64,000 nt of DNA, from NCBI RefSeq assembly GCF_031624395.1, contig NZ_JAMQON010000001.1, positions 1 through 64,000 of the forward strand, read 5' to 3'. Positions 1 to 8,582 of this stretch are shown in pieces. A program made the translations under genes and the position numbers. Source of the DNA: Halomicroarcula saliterrae (GTDB lineage Archaea > Halobacteriota > Halobacteria > Halobacteriales > Haloarculaceae). Every line of letters begins with the position of its first letter. Position 1 is the first letter of the stretch. The notes beneath the pieces are model-generated. The model saw nothing but the letters and a program-made list of their open reading frames with translations. It had not been told where the DNA came from and did no database searches.

Positions 1-35
1 GTCCCGCTCGACTCGAAAAACATGGGTGAAAAAGG

Positions 36-62
36 CCGGCCGCTCGTTCCACTCGCGGCCGG
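36..62. other. Hairpin upstream of hyuB
   Basis: Perfect 8-bp inverted repeat CCGGCCGC (36-43) / GCGGCCGG (55-62) around an 11-base loop. It lies just upstream of the GGAGG at 71-75. It could be an intercistronic hairpin between an off-window upstream gene and hyuB. A frame open from the window edge ends in a TGA at 85-87 that overlaps the hyuB ATG, but its 28 residues do not resemble a HyuA C-terminus, so I do not call it a gene. Confidence 0.5.
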
Positions 63-83
63 TCGATCACTGGAGGCCACGCG

Positions 84-1655
84 ATGACCGACCACGACAT
101 CGACGCCATCGAACTCGAAATCCTCAGGAACCAACTGGAGAGCGTCGCCGAGGAGATGGGCGAGGTGCTCGTCCGGGGCGCGTTCTCGCCGAACATCACC
201 GAGCGCCGGGACTGCTCGACGGCGCTGTTCGACTCCGAGGGCCGACTGGTCGCCCAGGCCGAGCACATCCCGGTGCATCTGGGCGCGATGCCGGAGGCCG
301 TCGACGCCGTGCTCGACTGCGACCCCCGGCCCGGCGACGTGTTCGTCCTCAACGACCCCTTCGCCGGCGGGACCCATCTCCCCGACGTGACGCTGGTCTC
401 GCCGATCAGCGAGGCGCCCCGCGCCTCGGCGCCGCGAGACCGCCGGGACGACATCCTCGGCTACGCCGTCTCGCGGGCTCACCACGCCGACGTGGGCGGG
501 ATGGCGCCCGGGAGCATGCCGGCCGGCGCCCGGGACATCCAGCAGGAGGGGTTGCGTATCCCGCCGACGCGGCTGGTGGCCGGCGGCGAGCGCGTCGACG
601 CCGTCTGGGACCTCCTCGAAGCGAACGTCCGGAACCCGGCACAGCGCCGGGCGGACCTCCGGGCGCAACTCGGGGCCAACGAGCGGGGCGCCGAGCGCGT
701 CGGCGAACTGCTCGAGGACCACGGGGAACGCCTGCTGGCCGCGTTCGACGCCGTCCGGGACTACTCCCGCGAGCGCGTCGCGGCCGAACTGGCCGACTTC
801 CCGGACGGCAGCTACACCGCGACGGACCGGCTGGAGGGTGACGGCGTCACCGACGCCGACATCCCCATCGAGGTCACGGTGACCGTCGACGGCCGGGAAC
901 TCGCCGTGGACTTCTCGGGGACCGCGCCACAGGTCGCGGGCAACGTCAACGCGCCGCTGTCGGTCGCAAAGAGCGCGGTGTACTTCGCGGTCCGTTCGGT
1001 GACCGACCCCGACGTGCCGCCCAACGGGGGGTGTTATGACCCCATCAGCGTCCACGCGCCGGCGGGGTCGCTGCTCAACCCCGAACTGCCGGCGGCCGTC
1101 GTCGGCGGGAACGTCGAGACGAGCCAGCGCGTCGCCGACGTCGTGTTCCGAGCGCTCGCCGAGGCGGTGCCCGACCGCGTCCCCGCGGCGGGTCAGGGGA
1201 CGATGAACAATCTCGTCGTCGGCGGGTCCGGCTTCAGCTACTACGAGACCATCGGCGGCGGGATGGGTGCGAGCCGGGACGCCGACGGCCCCTCGGGCGT
1301 GCAGGTCGGCATGACGAACACGCTGAACACGCCGGTCGAAGCACTGGAAGTCGCGTATCCGCTCCGGGTCGAGCAGTACGGCCTCCGCGGTGGCAGCGGT
1401 GGGGCGGGGCGCCACCGCGGCGGCGACGGTATCGTCCGGGAACTCACTATCGAGACCGACGCGACCGTCTCCCTGCTGACCGAGCGGCGCCGGACGGCGC
1501 CGTGGGGACTGGCCGGGGGACTGGACGGCGCCTGCGGGACGAACGCCATCGACGGCGAAGCGGTCCCGGCGAAGGTCACCCGCGAGGTCGAGGCCGGCAC
1601 GACGGTCCGCATCGAGACGCCGGGGGGCGGCGGCTACGGTGACCCGGACGAGTAA
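84..1655 (+). CDS. hyuB: Hydantoinase B / oxoprolinase family protein
   Basis: A 523-residue protein that matches the HyuB family (N-methylhydantoinase/acetone carboxylase beta-like) along its whole length. The N-terminus carries the family signature LRNQLESVAEEMGEVL followed by SPNITERRDCS, and the C-terminus ends in the typical glycine-rich TPGGGGYGDPDE. HyuB normally acts with HyuA as an ATP-dependent cytosolic amidohydrolase of cyclic amides such as hydantoins or 5-oxoproline. HyuA would be expected upstream, outside the window. The ATG at 84 is supported by GGAGG at 71-75. The exact substrate cannot be read from sequence. Confidence 0.9.
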   Translation: MTDHDIDAIELEILRNQLESVAEEMGEVLVRGAFSPNITERRDCSTALFDSEGRLVAQAEHIPVHLGAMPEAVDAVLDCDPRPGDVFVLNDPFAGGTHLPDVTLVSPISEAPRASAPRDRRDDILGYAVSRAHHADVGGMAPGSMPAGARDIQQEGLRIPPTRLVAGGERVDAVWDLLEANVRNPAQRRADLRAQLGANERGAERVGELLEDHGERLLAAFDAVRDYSRERVAAELADFPDGSYTATDRLEGDGVTDADIPIEVTVTVDGRELAVDFSGTAPQVAGNVNAPLSVAKSAVYFAVRSVTDPDVPPNGGCYDPISVHAPAGSLLNPELPAAVVGGNVETSQRVADVVFRALAEAVPDRVPAAGQGTMNNLVVGGSGFSYYETIGGGMGASRDADGPSGVQVGMTNTLNTPVEALEVAYPLRVEQYGLRGGSGGAGRHRGGDGIVRELTIETDATVSLLTERRRTAPWGLAGGLDGACGTNAIDGEAVPAKVTREVEAGTTVRIETPGGGGYGDPDE

Positions 1656-1796
1656 GCGGTAGCGTCGTCCCGACTTCGCGGTGGTCGGCGACGGACGGGG
1701 CCCGCGGACGGCAGTGTCGATGGGTTCTGAGACGTGCTACCGAGTCACTCGACCAATCGAAACGCCTAAACACCAGACGGCGGAACTGAGAAACGA

Positions 1797-1881
1797 GCCG
1801 AGGTAGCCTAGCCTGGCCAAGGCGGTTGCCTCGAAAGCAACTGTCCTCACGGACTCAGGAGTTCAAATCTCCTCCTCGGCG
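1797..1881 (+). tRNA. tRNA-Ser (anticodon CGA)
   Basis: An 85-base class II tRNA. The acceptor stem GCCGAGG (1797-1803) pairs with CCTCGGC (1874-1880), with discriminator G1881. The anticodon stem GTTGC/GCAAC (1825-1829/1837-1841) encloses the loop CTCGAAA, giving anticodon CGA at 1832-1834, which reads UCG. The long variable arm (TGTCCTCACGGACTC) is typical of serine tRNA, and the T arm contains GTTCAAATC. No CCA is encoded and no intron is seen. A weak A/T-rich box (cctaaac) sits about 30 bases upstream. Confidence 0.97.
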
Positions 1882-1946
1882 CTTCTGTGCAGCACAAATG
1901 ACGAGCGCAGCGACCGACCCGCTGTGATAATTCCCGCGGCAGACAG

Positions 1947-1956
1947 ATTTAATAAA
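1947..1956 (+). promoter_or_regulatory. TATA-like box for the 1982 gene
   Basis: atttaataaa is centred about 30 bases before the ATG at 1982. This is the spacing expected for a leaderless haloarchaeal transcript and it supports that start. Confidence 0.55.
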
Positions 1957-1981
1957 CGCCGGCGGGGACTGACTTGCAGTC

Positions 1982-2530
1982 ATGCATAGGCGTCTGTCCG
2001 CACTCGCGCTCGGACTGCTCTGTCTCGTCGTCGTCGCTGCGCCGGTCGTCGGGCAGTCGGCCGCGGTCGCGTTCTCGGCGACGGGCGACGACGCCCGGGC
2101 CGGTGGCACTGCCACTGTCACGTTCACGCTGGAAAACACCGCCGACGAGGACGTCTCCGGCATCGTCACCGTCACCGAACTCCCCGCGGACTGGACAGTC
2201 GAAGGCCGGACCGACGACGGTGGGTTCTGGAACGACGGCGAACGGAAGTGGCTGTTTCAGACCGTCACGGCCGGGTCGACCGTCACGCCGTCGCTGACGC
2301 TTTCGGTTCCGGCGGGCGCGAGCGGGAGCTACGACGTGGTGGCGACCGCCGACGACGGGGACACCGTGACCCGCGCGACGGCGACGGTGGCCGTCGGGCC
2401 GGCGACCGGGGCGTCAGGTGAGGCGACCGCCACCGGACAGTCGACAACCGGCGCCAGCGGGCCGGGCCTCGGCGTCGCTGGCGCAGTAGTCACACTGGTG
2501 GTCGCGGTGGCTCTTCTGGGACGGTCCTGA
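1982..2530 (+). CDS. Secreted protein with PGF-CTERM-like anchor
   Basis: 182 residues. A hydrophobic signal peptide (residues about 6-24, ending VVGQS) is followed by an all-beta domain of the NEW3/CARDB kind (phrases such as GTATVTFTLENTADEDVSG and the tryptophan-rich WNDGERKWLF). Next come a Thr/Ser/Gly linker and a final hydrophobic helix beginning GPGLG and ending in Arg. That tail resembles the PGF-CTERM sorting signal processed by archaeosortase ArtA, but the usual PGF reads PGL. It is probably a cell-surface protein of unknown function. A TATA box 26-35 bases upstream supports the start. Confidence 0.75.
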   Translation: MHRRLSALALGLLCLVVVAAPVVGQSAAVAFSATGDDARAGGTATVTFTLENTADEDVSGIVTVTELPADWTVEGRTDDGGFWNDGERKWLFQTVTAGSTVTPSLTLSVPAGASGSYDVVATADDGDTVTRATATVAVGPATGASGEATATGQSTTGASGPGLGVAGAVVTLVVAVALLGRS

Positions 2531-2562
2531 GAACTCGGTGCGGGGCGACGATTTCGGCGCTG

Positions 2563-3438
2563 TTACTCCTCGTCGATTTCGGGTTTGAACCCGGTTATAT
2601 CGGACACCGTCGTCTCGCGGTCGGGCAGCGTGGGGAAGTTCGGCTTCCCGTAGACCCCGTTCCCCTCGACGGTCTCGACGGTCTCCTCGTCGAGCGGGAA
2701 GGCGGCCAGCGCGTCGATACCACGCTGTTCGAGGAAGACGTTCTTCTTCCGGCCGGCCTTCTCGACGCGGACGTAGCCCCCGTCGGTGAGCGGGTCGATG
2801 ATGTGCGATTCGAGGAGCCGGTAGCGACCCTCGTCTGATTTGGCCTCGGTGGTCGCGATGAAGGGGAGCTCCCTCTCCTCCGCAAAGCGGATGAGCTCCT
2901 TCTTCGTAACGCCGTCCTTGTTCAAGAGGAAACCCATGATCTGGAGCTGCTCCGCGGAGGGCCCCTGGAGCTCGAACACCGGTAGCTCCGATATCTCGCC
3001 GGCCTGGTCGAAGATAGGTCGGTCGGGCGTCCAGACCTCTTCTCCGTCCTCGATGTCCTCGCTGTCGGTGAGCGTGGGCGTGACGTAGTACGGCGTCGCG
3101 TCCGAGGTCTGGGCGGCCATCATGCCGGCGATGGCCGCGATGTTGGTCCCCGTGGAGATGTTGATGTACACCTCGTCGCCCTCGTGGTCCTTGACCGCCT
3201 GGGTAAAGGCCTGTACGCTGCTGTCGAGGTCGTAGAAGTTCGCCTGACGGAGCTCGACTTCCAGGCGTTCCATCGACTCCAGGTCCGCGATCATCTCGTG
3301 CTCGAAGTCGGCCAGATAGGCGTCGTCCATCGGACAGATGAGGACCAGCTTGTCCCCCTTGAGCTCGAACAGGGGTTCGACCAGCCGCGCCACTTCCCAG
3401 CCGTGGGCGGCGACGTGAACCCGGTCCGTTACCTCCAT
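2563..3438 (-). CDS. CARF-like/winged-helix regulator, HFX_2341 (DUF6293) type
   Basis: 291 residues from the ATG at 3438. A longer open frame exists, but family alignments begin at MEVTDRVHVAAHGWE, and a TATA-like ttacaaa lies about 30 bases upstream. The N-terminal half is a Rossmann-like CARF-type domain with the ligand-loop motif YINISTGTN near residue 110, which corresponds to the NxTGGTK loop of CRISPR ring-nucleotide sensors. The C-terminal half (from about 180) looks like a winged helix (NKDGVTKKELIRFAEE). It is likely a transcriptional regulator that may sense a nucleotide ligand. No cas gene or CRISPR is nearby. Confidence 0.75.
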   Translation of the reverse strand: MEVTDRVHVAAHGWEVARLVEPLFELKGDKLVLICPMDDAYLADFEHEMIADLESMERLEVELRQANFYDLDSSVQAFTQAVKDHEGDEVYINISTGTNIAAIAGMMAAQTSDATPYYVTPTLTDSEDIEDGEEVWTPDRPIFDQAGEISELPVFELQGPSAEQLQIMGFLLNKDGVTKKELIRFAEERELPFIATTEAKSDEGRYRLLESHIIDPLTDGGYVRVEKAGRKKNVFLEQRGIDALAAFPLDEETVETVEGNGVYGKPNFPTLPDRETTVSDITGFKPEIDEE

Positions 3439-3670
3439 TGCTTGGCTACAGGACGTGATCGGGTTTGTAACTGTCGTCTGTTCGCGTCGGGGACCGACCG
3501 ACAGCGATGCCCTGTGGCGCCGGGCCGGCTGTGTCACCCCCGTTCCACCGGTTCTATAACTATCTGGCGTTACCGAATCTGACTTACTTTTGCTCCCCAA
3601 CTGACCTACTTTTTAACGATACTAACACTAGCGCCCTAGAGTCAAGTCACTAACGCGAGGCCGGTAGCGT

Positions 3671-4186
3671 ATGCGACGCAGACAACTGCTGACCGCGACT
3701 GCGATCGGCGCGGCTGGTATCGCTGGCTGTTCGAGTGACTCCGGTGGAGACGGAACCGAGACGTCGACTGGGACGCCGGCCGGAACTCCATCCGGGAGTA
3801 CGAACGAGAGTGGGGACGGCGACCTCGCCACGCCGGAGGCCACGGTCCGGCGGTTCTACGACACGCTGTACGGGAACGACGACATCGAAGGGGCCAACGA
3901 ACTGTACCATCCGGAGAGCCAGGCGCCCCCGATACGGGAAGCGAACTTCTCGGATTTCGGCGCGGTCTCCGCGATAAGCGCGGCGATCGAGTCGACGGCG
4001 GTCATCTCCCAGTCGGACAGCGAGGCGGAGGTCCACGCGGACGTCGCCTACGCCTCGCCCGCTGGGTCGGCCGTCCAGACGGACTGGTTCACGCTCGCAC
4101 CGTCCGACGGCGAATGGCTGGTGCTATCCTGGGTTCCGGAGTCCGTCCGGAACCAGGGTACCCGGACACCGACCGCGAGTAATTGA
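3671..4186 (+). CDS. Tat lipoprotein with NTF2-like domain
   Basis: 171 residues. The N-terminus MRRRQLLTATAIGAAGIAGC combines a Tat-type Arg-rich start with a lipobox (IAGC), so the mature protein should be lipid-anchored outside the membrane at Cys20. A low-complexity Ser/Thr/Gly spacer follows. The remaining residues (ATPEATVRRFYDTLYGND through DGEWLVLSW) have the pattern of an NTF2-like / SnoaL cone domain. No catalytic residues are evident. Function unknown. The A/T-rich stretch at 3610-3640 provides a plausible promoter. Confidence 0.75.
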   Translation: MRRRQLLTATAIGAAGIAGCSSDSGGDGTETSTGTPAGTPSGSTNESGDGDLATPEATVRRFYDTLYGNDDIEGANELYHPESQAPPIREANFSDFGAVSAISAAIESTAVISQSDSEAEVHADVAYASPAGSAVQTDWFTLAPSDGEWLVLSWVPESVRNQGTRTPTASN

Positions 4187-4322
4187 ACGCTCGGCGGTCC
4201 CCGTCTGCGCTGCTCCCGATAGTTCCAGGTGAACGATAGCCGGCGGTCAGCCCGCCGTTCGGTGGCCAGCGATGCTGCGCTGGTTCGACGGCTCGGGCGC
4301 CCGAACTCGACGACAATCGCAG

Positions 4323-5969
4323 TTACAGTGCTGTCTCGTGGATGTGGTCGGCCGCTTTCAACGAGAGGGCCATGATCGTCAGCGTCGGATTCGCGGCGCC
4401 ACCGGTGACGAAGACGCCGCCACTGGAGATGTAGAGGTTCTCCAGGTCGTGTGTCCGTAGATTGGGGTCGACGACGCTCTCGTCCGGGTCGGTCCCCATC
4501 CGCGTCCCGCCCATCGGGTGGTAGCCACCCTTCCCGAGCGGACCCAACTCGTCGTGCTCGGCGGTCATGGTCCCCTCGGCGTAGACGACGTTACCGCCCA
4601 GTTCCTCGATGAGCGAGCTCGCGGCTTCGATGCCCGTCTCCTGGCCGTTCCGGGCGTACTCTCCGGGTTCGACCTGCACGTCCGGGACCGGGTTCCCGTA
4701 GCTGTCCGTCTTGGACCGGTCGAGGGTGATGCGGTTGCGCTCGCGTGGGAGCATCTCGGTGCTCATGTTTACGCCCACCGTACTCCCGTACTGACTGTCG
4801 ACCGTCTCCAGGAGTTCGTCACCGATTGTGTCCTGTCCCATGGCGATGGTCGCCGGCGAGGGGCCGGCGGTGTTCAGCGGGAACATGTTGACACAGCCGT
4901 TCTCCGGCGGGTTGTCGTCGTAAAACTGGTGGATAGCCGTCGTTACCTGTGGGCCGAACGCGCCCTGGAGGGTGTCTTCCCCGGGGATGAAGCCGAGGAC
5001 GCCGGCGGGCGGGTGGCCCATGAAGTACTTCCCGACCGTTCCACTGGAGTTGGCGAGGCCGTCGGGATACTGGGGCGAGTCCGAGAGCAAGAGGAGTCGG
5101 GGCGTCTCGTAGGCGCCGGCTGCGGCGACGAACACGTCCGCAGTCTGGCGGTGGGTCTCCCCCTCCGGGGTCTCGTAGACGGCCTCGGTGATCTCCTCGC
5201 CGTCGGGCCCGTGTTCGAGGCGCTGGACCGGTACCCGGTCGATAACTGTGGCGCCTTCGGCCTCGGCCTTGTCGACGTGGATGTCGGCGCTGTACTTCCC
5301 GCCGGAGGGACAGACGAACTGGCAGGTACCGTACCCCTGGCACGCGTTGCGGTCGTAGTCGCCTTTGTTGATCGCCATCGGCATGTCCTGGACCGTGATG
5401 TCGAGGGCCTCGCCGGCCGCCTCGAACAGCGCTCTGGGACGGCTCTTCTCGAACGGGTCCATCGGGAACGGCTCCTCTCGGGGCGGCTGGTAGGGAGCGT
5501 CCTCGTCGCCGGAGACGCCGATTTCCCGTTCCGCTCGCGCGTAGTACGGGCGGAGGTCCTCGTAGCTGATGGGCCAGTCCCGGCCGATCCCGTAGCGGCT
5601 CTGCATCTCGAAGTCCTTCTCGAACAGCCGCGGGACGACGGCTCCCCAGTGGAGGCTGGTTCCACCGACACCCTTCACCCGGCGCTGGTTCAGCGGCCAG
5701 GAGTGGGCCCCGGACGCGGAGTACTCGTCGCGCTCCCCGCCCATGTCCCAGATCTCGTCGTGGCTCGGACCCGGCCGGAGCTGGGTCTTCATCCGGTCGA
5801 CCCGTTCGGCCTTGTCGAAACGCGGGCCGGCTTCGAGGACTACCACGTCGTGACCGCGTCTCGCCAGCGAGTGCGAGAGCAACGCCCCCGCCGGCCCCGC
5901 ACCGATCACGCAGACGTCGGCGCCCTCTACCGGTGTCCAGTCCGTGCCGTCGGACTGTGCGTCACTCAT
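4323..5969 (-). CDS. GMC-family oxidoreductase (gluconate 2-dehydrogenase-like flavoprotein)
   Basis: 548 residues. The N-terminal dinucleotide fold VCVIGAGPAGALLSHSLARR and a downstream Glu (VLEAG) bind FAD. The GMC signature KGVGGTSLHWGA lies near residue 100, and the C-terminal GGYHPMGGTRMGT places the catalytic His near residue 484. CQGYGTCQFVC is typical of the gluconate/2-keto-gluconate/fructose dehydrogenase branch. It has no signal of its own. The gene overlaps the upstream small-subunit gene by 4 bases, which points to a stoichiometric complex exported with that Tat-signalled partner. The sugar substrate is unknown. Confidence 0.88.
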   Translation of the reverse strand: MSDAQSDGTDWTPVEGADVCVIGAGPAGALLSHSLARRGHDVVVLEAGPRFDKAERVDRMKTQLRPGPSHDEIWDMGGERDEYSASGAHSWPLNQRRVKGVGGTSLHWGAVVPRLFEKDFEMQSRYGIGRDWPISYEDLRPYYARAEREIGVSGDEDAPYQPPREEPFPMDPFEKSRPRALFEAAGEALDITVQDMPMAINKGDYDRNACQGYGTCQFVCPSGGKYSADIHVDKAEAEGATVIDRVPVQRLEHGPDGEEITEAVYETPEGETHRQTADVFVAAAGAYETPRLLLLSDSPQYPDGLANSSGTVGKYFMGHPPAGVLGFIPGEDTLQGAFGPQVTTAIHQFYDDNPPENGCVNMFPLNTAGPSPATIAMGQDTIGDELLETVDSQYGSTVGVNMSTEMLPRERNRITLDRSKTDSYGNPVPDVQVEPGEYARNGQETGIEAASSLIEELGGNVVYAEGTMTAEHDELGPLGKGGYHPMGGTRMGTDPDESVVDPNLRTHDLENLYISSGGVFVTGGAANPTLTIMALSLKAADHIHETAL

Positions 5970-6526
5970 GGTGACCCAGCCCCGTTGTAGCCGTAGCCGC
6001 CGGGCCAGCCTCGCGGGTTGGGGTTGCCGACCCGCTCGCCGCCGGTCGGGGAGGCGTAGAACGCGAACAGCAACTCGTCGACGAGGTAGTAGTTCGCCCG
6101 CTGGATATCGGTGCCGTCAGGCACGGAGTCGCCGGTCCGCAGGTCGGTGTCCTCGATGAGTCCGACGCGCTCGCCGCCGCTCAGTTCGGCGAACCGGCTC
6201 TCGTGGGCGTCCCGTGCCAATCTATCGAGCGTGTCGACCCCTGCCTGTACCTCGGTCCGGTAGGACTCCTCGTCCACCATCCGGCCGTACAGATACGTCC
6301 CGAGGTACTCCTCGGTCACCTCGGCATCGGAGGGGTACAGCGCCTCGGCGAGTGCCATCATCGCCCCCGAGTCGCTGCCCATCTCGCCGTCGCCGGGCGT
6401 CCCCGCCGCCGTTTTGGTCCCCGATTCCGTGTCGGTCCGGTCGCCGCCGAGCGACTCACAGCCCGCCACCGCCGCGATGCCGGCCGTGCTAAGCGCCCCG
6501 ATGGCGTCACGTCGAGTCAGTTTCAT
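5966..6526 (-). CDS. Gluconate 2-dehydrogenase subunit 3 family protein (Tat lipoprotein)
   Basis: 186 residues. The N-terminus MKLTRRDAIGALSTAGIAAVAGC has the Tat RR motif and a lipobox Cys. The body matches the small gamma/subunit-3 family (ALAEALYPSDAEVTEEYLGTYL and the C-terminal GGERVGNPNPRGWPGGYGYNG). In the family this subunit binds the flavoprotein and carries it through the Tat pathway. It is the first gene of a two-gene operon, and its TGA overlaps the flavoprotein start. No cytochrome subunit follows. A clear TATA box and an inverted repeat lie upstream. Confidence 0.85.
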   Translation of the reverse strand: MKLTRRDAIGALSTAGIAAVAGCESLGGDRTDTESGTKTAAGTPGDGEMGSDSGAMMALAEALYPSDAEVTEEYLGTYLYGRMVDEESYRTEVQAGVDTLDRLARDAHESRFAELSGGERVGLIEDTDLRTGDSVPDGTDIQRANYYLVDELLFAFYASPTGGERVGNPNPRGWPGGYGYNGAGSP

Positions 6527-6555
6527 GTTGTGTGAATGTCAAGCGGACGCCACCG

Positions 6556-6593
6556 ATATAAATATTTTCACTACTAACTTTTCTCCGTTAGTA
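6556..6593 (-). promoter_or_regulatory. TATA box and candidate operator of the gluconate-dehydrogenase-like operon
   Basis: Read on the minus strand, tttatat (6556-6562) lies about 30 bases before the ATG at 6526. Directly upstream is a 7-bp perfect inverted repeat TACTAAC-N8-GTTAGTA (6572-6593), positioned where a haloarchaeal activator or a BRE-competing repressor would bind. Confidence 0.55.
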
Positions 6594-6667
6594 ATGTGGT
6601 GGTCACGGGAGACCCCCTCCACAGACGGCTCTCCGGGGCGGTCTCGACCGGGGAGATCGGCGGCCGG

Positions 6668-8530
6668 CTACACGCCGGCGGCGAGGAAGATGAGGACGCT
6701 GACGGCCATCACCGCGAGCACGAACGCCGCCGCGAGCGCGCCGCCCAGCGACACCATCGCGTTGGCCGTCGAGGCGAGCGTCTCGGTGCGGTCGTTGCCG
6801 AAGACGGTGACCTCGGCCGTCTCGCTCTCCATCCCGGCCTCGACCGGTTCGAGGTCGTCGATGGCCTCCGCGACCAGCGCCTCGATGCGTTCGACCACCT
6901 CGGCTTCGGGGATGACCTGGCCGACCTGGTTCTCGGCGTCCATCGTGTTGACGATGTGGGTGTCGCTGGTCATCACCTCCACCGTATCGACGCCCTCGAC
7001 GGCGTCGAGAATCGCCTCTCGCAGGCCGGGCTCCATGTTGTTGCCGTCGACGAGGACGTAGGCCGTCCGCTCGTCTTCCACCTCGAAGACGGCGACCCGC
7101 ATGCCGAGCGGGCCGATGCCCTCCTCGGGGACCCACGGCGTCTCCGCCCAGGCGACGCCACAGCGGAGCGTCCCCGTCTCCGCCGCGGCGAGTCGCTCGC
7201 CGAGCTTGCCGGCGCCGTGTATCATATCGAAGGAGCGCTGGCTCCCGGGGACGACGTGGCCGAGGTCCTCGCCCGCCAGCCCGTCGTTGCAGTTGTGGGC
7301 GTCGACCAGCAACACGTCCTCCAGCCCGCCGGTCCGGGCCTCGGCCATCGCCGAGAGGCCGACCGCGTAGTCCACGTCGTCGGCACAGCCCGGCGCGTAG
7401 GTGGTGACGACCATGGCGTCGTCGCCGAACGCCTGGCCCAGCAGCGTCGCCTCGCCTTCGACGTGGCGTTTGCCCGCGGTGGCCTCGGCGCTGTACTCGA
7501 TGTTCTCGAAGGCAGTCTCGGCGGCGTCGAGGATAGTCTCGACCTCGCTCTCCGTGACGAGATTGAAGTCGTGACCGGCGGTCGCGTGCGGGGGGAACGC
7601 CACCCCGTCGGCGACTTCGGCGACCCGCTTTGGGAGGTTCCCGCCGCCGATTTCCCCCATGGGTCCGGGGTGTATCATCGGCAGGACGAACCGGGCTTTC
7701 TCCTCGCCGTCGGGCCGGCGAACCGCGAGCACGGTGACGGGGACGATGGCCTCCTCGCCGATGTCCTCGAAGAACGTCTCCAGCTCGTCGGACCCCTCGG
7801 CGAGATAGCCGACGAAGCCACGGAGGAAATCGAGCGCGGAGACCCCGAGCGAGGAGCGCCACGGCCGGTCGATAGCGACCAGAAACACCCAGACGGCCAG
7901 CGCGTACAGCAGGCAGATAGCGGCGAGCAGGACGAAGTCCGCCGGAATGAATCCCTGGAGCGCCGGCGGCGCCTGCTCCGAGCGGGCCAGCATGTCCTGT
8001 AGCATCGGGTCGTCCAGAAGGTAGGTGGTCGCCCCGCTGTAGACTGCGAGCATGCCCGCTGCGGCGACGGTCTGGACGCTGGCCGGGACCGTCGCCTTCA
8101 GGAAGCTGTACCGGGAGACGGCGAGCAGGATGAGCAGCCGGAAGGCGAACACCGACGCTAACGCGACCAGCAACACGTCGAAGACGAAGTTCGACCCGAG
8201 CGTCGAACTCACGAGGGCGATGACGCCCGCGACCGTCAGGAAGGCGATGGTGACGAGCTCACAGATGAGCGCGAGCAGGGAGGCCCGGTTGGGGGTCAAC
8301 TGGCCGCCCATTCGGCGGTCGACCCACGGCGTCACCGCGCCGGCGATAGCCGTCGGCAGTCCGATAAAGAAGACGCCCTGCCAGGCGTCGTCGAGCACGA
8401 ACCGCGAGTCGAAGGCCGCGATGCCGGTCAGCGCGGCGATAAACAGGGCGAAACCGATACTGGCGTACCAGTTCGGCGCCCGGAAAATGAACCGGGAGAG
8501 GCCCGCAAGATTTCCCTGTGTCGTCGTCAT
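6668..8530 (-). CDS. DUF2070 family multi-pass membrane protein
   Basis: 620 residues. About the first 220 residues contain several hydrophobic spans (for example WYASIGFALFIAALTGIAA and VLLVALASVFAFRLLILLAV). A large soluble domain follows, rich in His/Asp motifs (MIHPGPMGEIGGGNLP, ATAGHDFNLVTE, DAHNCNDG), and a final hydrophobic hairpin closes the protein. This is the architecture of archaeal DUF2070 proteins. The conserved His/Asp motifs suggest a metal-dependent hydrolase facing one side of the membrane, but no activity is established. It stands alone, with guaAA on the same strand upstream. Confidence 0.85.
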   Translation of the reverse strand: MTTTQGNLAGLSRFIFRAPNWYASIGFALFIAALTGIAAFDSRFVLDDAWQGVFFIGLPTAIAGAVTPWVDRRMGGQLTPNRASLLALICELVTIAFLTVAGVIALVSSTLGSNFVFDVLLVALASVFAFRLLILLAVSRYSFLKATVPASVQTVAAAGMLAVYSGATTYLLDDPMLQDMLARSEQAPPALQGFIPADFVLLAAICLLYALAVWVFLVAIDRPWRSSLGVSALDFLRGFVGYLAEGSDELETFFEDIGEEAIVPVTVLAVRRPDGEEKARFVLPMIHPGPMGEIGGGNLPKRVAEVADGVAFPPHATAGHDFNLVTESEVETILDAAETAFENIEYSAEATAGKRHVEGEATLLGQAFGDDAMVVTTYAPGCADDVDYAVGLSAMAEARTGGLEDVLLVDAHNCNDGLAGEDLGHVVPGSQRSFDMIHGAGKLGERLAAAETGTLRCGVAWAETPWVPEEGIGPLGMRVAVFEVEDERTAYVLVDGNNMEPGLREAILDAVEGVDTVEVMTSDTHIVNTMDAENQVGQVIPEAEVVERIEALVAEAIDDLEPVEAGMESETAEVTVFGNDRTETLASTANAMVSLGGALAAAFVLAVMAVSVLIFLAAGV

Positions 8531-8582
8531 TTATCTATCACATCCAGCCGCACTACATAAATCCAGCCGCTCGTCGTCGCGC

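Noticed and set aside
1-87. Possible C-terminus of hyuA ending TGA at 85-87
   Set aside because: The 28 readable residues do not resemble a HyuA end, and a hairpin fills the region; too little sequence to decide.
4518-5990. A 490-codon open frame on the plus strand opposite the GMC gene
   Set aside because: The minus-strand GMC protein has clear FAD and catalytic motifs; the opposite frame is a shadow.
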